This document shows, piece after piece, positions 61,811-64,000 of a stretch of DNA of 64,000 nucleotides. How positions within the stretch are numbered: position 1 is the stretch's first letter; the number at the start of each line of letters is the position of its first letter. Location of the stretch: assembly GCA_050743365.1 (NCBI GenBank), contig JBOGFI010000050.1, positions 1-64,000 on the forward strand, given 5' to 3'. The DNA comes from JBOGFI01 sp050743365 (lineage in GTDB: Bacteria > Actinomycetota > Acidimicrobiia > IMCC26256 > JACDBD01). The notes below the pieces were generated by a model. The model ran no database searches. It was not told the DNA's origin and worked only from the letters and a program-made list of their open reading frames with translations. A program made the translations under genes and the position numbers.

Positions 61811-64000
61811 GTGCTGAGGCGACGCAGGCCAGAGCGCGGCGACGGGCAGGGCTCGGCCGACGTCCGTCGCGCGGCACTCGAGCACGGCCTCGAGCTCGCG
61901 CTCGAGGCAGGCCAGATGGGTGTGTGGTCGTGGGACCCTCGCACCGGCGCCGTGCACTGGTCGGAGTCGATGGAGCGGCTGTTCGGGCTCGCGCCCGGCA
62001 CGTTCGACGGCACACTCGAGGCTTCCTTCGACTTCGTGCACCCCGACGACCGGCAGACCGTGAGCGAGCGGATGGCGCGGGCGCTACCGGGCAGCGATCC
62101 CGGGGGCCTGGAGTACCGGATCCTGAGAGCCGACGGCGCGGTGCGCTGGATCGAGATGCGGAGTCGACACGCCCCCGACGGCTCGGGGGCCTTCGTCGGC
62201 GTCGCCGTCGACGTGACCCAGCGGCGGGAGGCCGAGGACGAGCTGCGCAACCGCGAGGCCGCGGCCCGCCTGGCGCTGGACGCGGGCCGGATGGGGTCGT
62301 GGCGCTGGGACCGTGAAACGAACGACGTGCTCTGGTCACCCGAGCTCGAGCGGCTCTTCGGGCTCGAGCCGGGCTCGTTCCCGGCGACCTTCGACGCCTT
62401 CCTCGAACGCGTCCACCCCGACGACCGCGAGCGCGTGCTCGGCGTCATCCGCAGCGCGGTGGAGGAGGGCGGCCACATCGCGACGGAGCACCGCGTCGTC
62501 CTCCCCGACGGCTCGGTGCGCTGGATCGAGGGGCGCGGCTACGCCGTCCCCGGCACCGACGACACGTTGTGGATCGGCGTCGGCATCGACATCACCGAGC
62601 GCAAGCAGGCCGAGACCGAGCGGGCCCGGCTGCACGCCCTCGAGCGCACCGCGCGCGCCAACGCCGAGCACGCCGGCCAGGAGCTGGAGGGGGCCCTGGC
62701 CCGCCTCGACACGCTGCTCGAGCACGCGCCGGTCGGCTTCGGGTTCTACGACACCGAGCTCCGCTTCGTTCGGCTCAACGAGCCCCTCGCCGAGATCCAC
62801 GGGCTCCCGGTCGAGGCGCACATCGGCCGGACCGCGGCGGAGGTGGCACCCCGGCTCTGGGAGCAGGTGCAGCCCGTCTTCTCGCGCGTGCTCGAGACCG
62901 GCGAGGCGGTCGTCGACCACGACGTGACCGGCCAGACGGCCGCGGCCCCGGGCATCGAGCGGCATTGGCTCGTGAGCGTGTACCCCGTGTCCGGCGCCTC
63001 CGGCGAGCGGCTCGGCCTGGGCACGGTCGTGCTCGACATCACGGGACGCAAGCGGGCGGAGCGGGTCGCGCGCCTGGTCGCCCGGGCCAGCGAGGTGTTC
63101 GCGTCGTCGGTCGACCTCGAGGTCACGCTCGACCAGGCCGTGCGGCTGCCGATCCCCGACTTCGCCGACTCCTGCCACCTCTTCCTCCTCGAGCCCGACG
63201 GCAGGGACCGGCGCGTGGCGCTCGCCGACGTCGACCCCGCGCTGGAGTCGCTCTTGGCGGAGACCGACCGCAGGTTCCCGGTCGACCTCGCGGGCGACCT
63301 CCCGATGGCGAAGGCGCTTCGAGAAGGACGCAGCGAGCACATCGAGCACGTCACCGACGCGATGCTGGAAGCCTTCGCGCGCGATGCCGAGCACCTCGCG
63401 CTCCTCCGCCGCCACGGCGTGTCGTCGTCGATCACGACCCCGCTGATGGCGGGCGACCAGAGGGTGGGCGTCCTCGTCCTCACCTACCGGCAAGCGTCGG
63501 GCCGCCGGTACCAGCGGAGCGAGGTGGCGCTGGCCGAGGAGCTGGCGCGCCGGTTCGCGCAGGTCATCGAGTGGGCGAAGCTCTCCGCCGAGGCGGAACG
63601 GGGGCGCGCGCGCCTCGACCTTCTCGCGCGCGCCGGGGAGCTGCTCACCGTCGAGCTCGACGCGACCGCGCGCCTCGAGCGCATGGCCAACGTGGTGGTA
63701 CCGAGCTTCGCCGACGTCGCCATCGTCCATTTGACCCGACTCGACGGCGACCTAGGCCTCGCGCACGTGGCGTTCGCCGACGCCGAGCGACGCGCCCGCT
63801 TCCAGTCGGTCGGCGAATGGCCGCCGCTCGCGATCGATGGCCCGGCCCCCCAGGCCGAGGCGGTCCGCACGGGGCGTCCCGCGCTCCTCACCGAGGTGCC
63901 CGAGGGCCTCGTGGACCAGGTGCTCACCGACCCCCAGCGCGAGTTCGCCCTCAGCCTGGGCATCCGGTCGATCGTCGCCTGCCCGCTTCTCGGGGCCGAC
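61811..64000 (+). CDS. Multi-PAS/GAF signalling protein (3' end outside window)
   Basis: 730 codons from GTG 61811 to the window edge without a stop. The order is PAS-PAC 1 (about 27-140: GVWSWDPRTGAVHWS, FDFVHPDDRQ, FVGVAVDVTQR), PAS-PAC 2 (about 150-265: GSWRWDRETNDVLWS, RVHPDDRERV, GVGIDITERK), a helical linker, PAS 3 (about 300-415: LLEHAPVGFGFYDTELRFV, VVLDITGRK), GAF 1 (about 425-590) and the start of GAF 2 (about 600 on). The output domain is beyond the window; a SpoIIE-type phosphatase or a histidine kinase are the usual options. Confidence 0.85.
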   Translation, partial: MLRRRRPERGDGQGSADVRRAALEHGLELALEAGQMGVWSWDPRTGAVHWSESMERLFGLAPGTFDGTLEASFDFVHPDDRQTVSERMARALPGSDPGGLEYRILRADGAVRWIEMRSRHAPDGSGAFVGVAVDVTQRREAEDELRNREAAARLALDAGRMGSWRWDRETNDVLWSPELERLFGLEPGSFPATFDAFLERVHPDDRERVLGVIRSAVEEGGHIATEHRVVLPDGSVRWIEGRGYAVPGTDDTLWIGVGIDITERKQAETERARLHALERTARANAEHAGQELEGALARLDTLLEHAPVGFGFYDTELRFVRLNEPLAEIHGLPVEAHIGRTAAEVAPRLWEQVQPVFSRVLETGEAVVDHDVTGQTAAAPGIERHWLVSVYPVSGASGERLGLGTVVLDITGRKRAERVARLVARASEVFASSVDLEVTLDQAVRLPIPDFADSCHLFLLEPDGRDRRVALADVDPALESLLAETDRRFPVDLAGDLPMAKALREGRSEHIEHVTDAMLEAFARDAEHLALLRRHGVSSSITTPLMAGDQRVGVLVLTYRQASGRRYQRSEVALAEELARRFAQVIEWAKLSAEAERGRARLDLLARAGELLTVELDATARLERMANVVVPSFADVAIVHLTRLDGDLGLAHVAFADAERRARFQSVGEWPPLAIDGPAPQAEAVRTGRPALLTEVPEGLVDQVLTDPQREFALSLGIRSIVACPLLGAD

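Noticed and set aside
62336..63730. 464-codon minus-strand ORF opposite the PAS/GAF protein
   Set aside because: The plus strand is open from 61811 to the edge and encodes PAS and GAF domains; the minus frame is a shadow.

Overview
The window is high-GC DNA that is densely coding on both strands, with many GTG and TTG starts and ATGA/GTGA stop-start overlaps. A class E sortase, a DUF5317 membrane protein, tandem alpha/beta-hydrolase-cyclase fusions, acyl-CoA carboxylase and acyl-CoA dehydrogenase genes and a DUF4012 protein all point to an actinobacterium. A member of Acidimicrobiia is plausible, but this is inference because no rRNA or marker gene is present. No tRNA, rRNA, CRISPR array, transposase or phage gene was seen.

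Layout. 0-1.5 kb: the edge of an ABC ATPase gene (CcmA-like) and a class E sortase. 1.6-7.7 kb: a tight six-gene minus-strand operon of acyl-CoA metabolism, with two enoyl-CoA hydratase family proteins, a carboxyltransferase and a free-standing biotinyl protein. Two tandem hydrolase/adenylate-cyclase fusions sit in its middle. 7.7-14.2 kb: mixed plus-strand genes (DUF5317, a glycosyltransferase, a zinc alcohol dehydrogenase behind a palindrome, an arylsulfotransferase-like lipoprotein, an aldo/keto reductase and a TetR regulator).

14.2-48.4 kb: a large surface-glycan locus. It holds a monotopic initiating sugar transferase with a DegT aminotransferase; at least seven glycosyltransferases; and a NeuB-NeuC-NeuA cassette for a CMP-activated nonulosonic (sialic-type) acid. 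It also holds an asparagine-synthetase-like amidotransferase, three methyltransferases, a FAAL-type adenylating enzyme, a free-standing acyl carrier protein, a GNAT-like protein, a CapK/PaaK-like ligase, a PglK/MsbA-type ABC flippase, an O-antigen-ligase-like membrane protein and a Wzc-type tyrosine autokinase. It ends with a 973-residue fusion of a degenerate WecA/MraY-like domain to DUF4012. The simplest reading is a lipid-linked oligosaccharide that carries a sialic-type sugar and probably a fatty-acyl group, is flipped by the ABC protein and is polymerised or ligated outside. Base composition looks lower in GC around 40.0-43.4 kb, which suggests recent acquisition.

48.4-53.1 kb: a decay zone with a frameshifted HtrA-like protease, an acyl-CoA dehydrogenase tail fragment and a methyltransferase fragment. 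Among them lie a repetitive Pro/Ala-rich surface protein with a sortase-like C-terminus and a LysM lipoprotein. 53.2-58.9 kb: an ECF sigma factor with a probable partner, a split MetE-like gene pair, a PEP-utilising swivel-domain protein and a small HTH protein. 59.1-64 kb: an acyl-CoA dehydrogenase divergent from a short-chain dehydrogenase around a palindromic operator, a small unknown gene, and a large PAS/GAF signalling protein that runs off the right edge.
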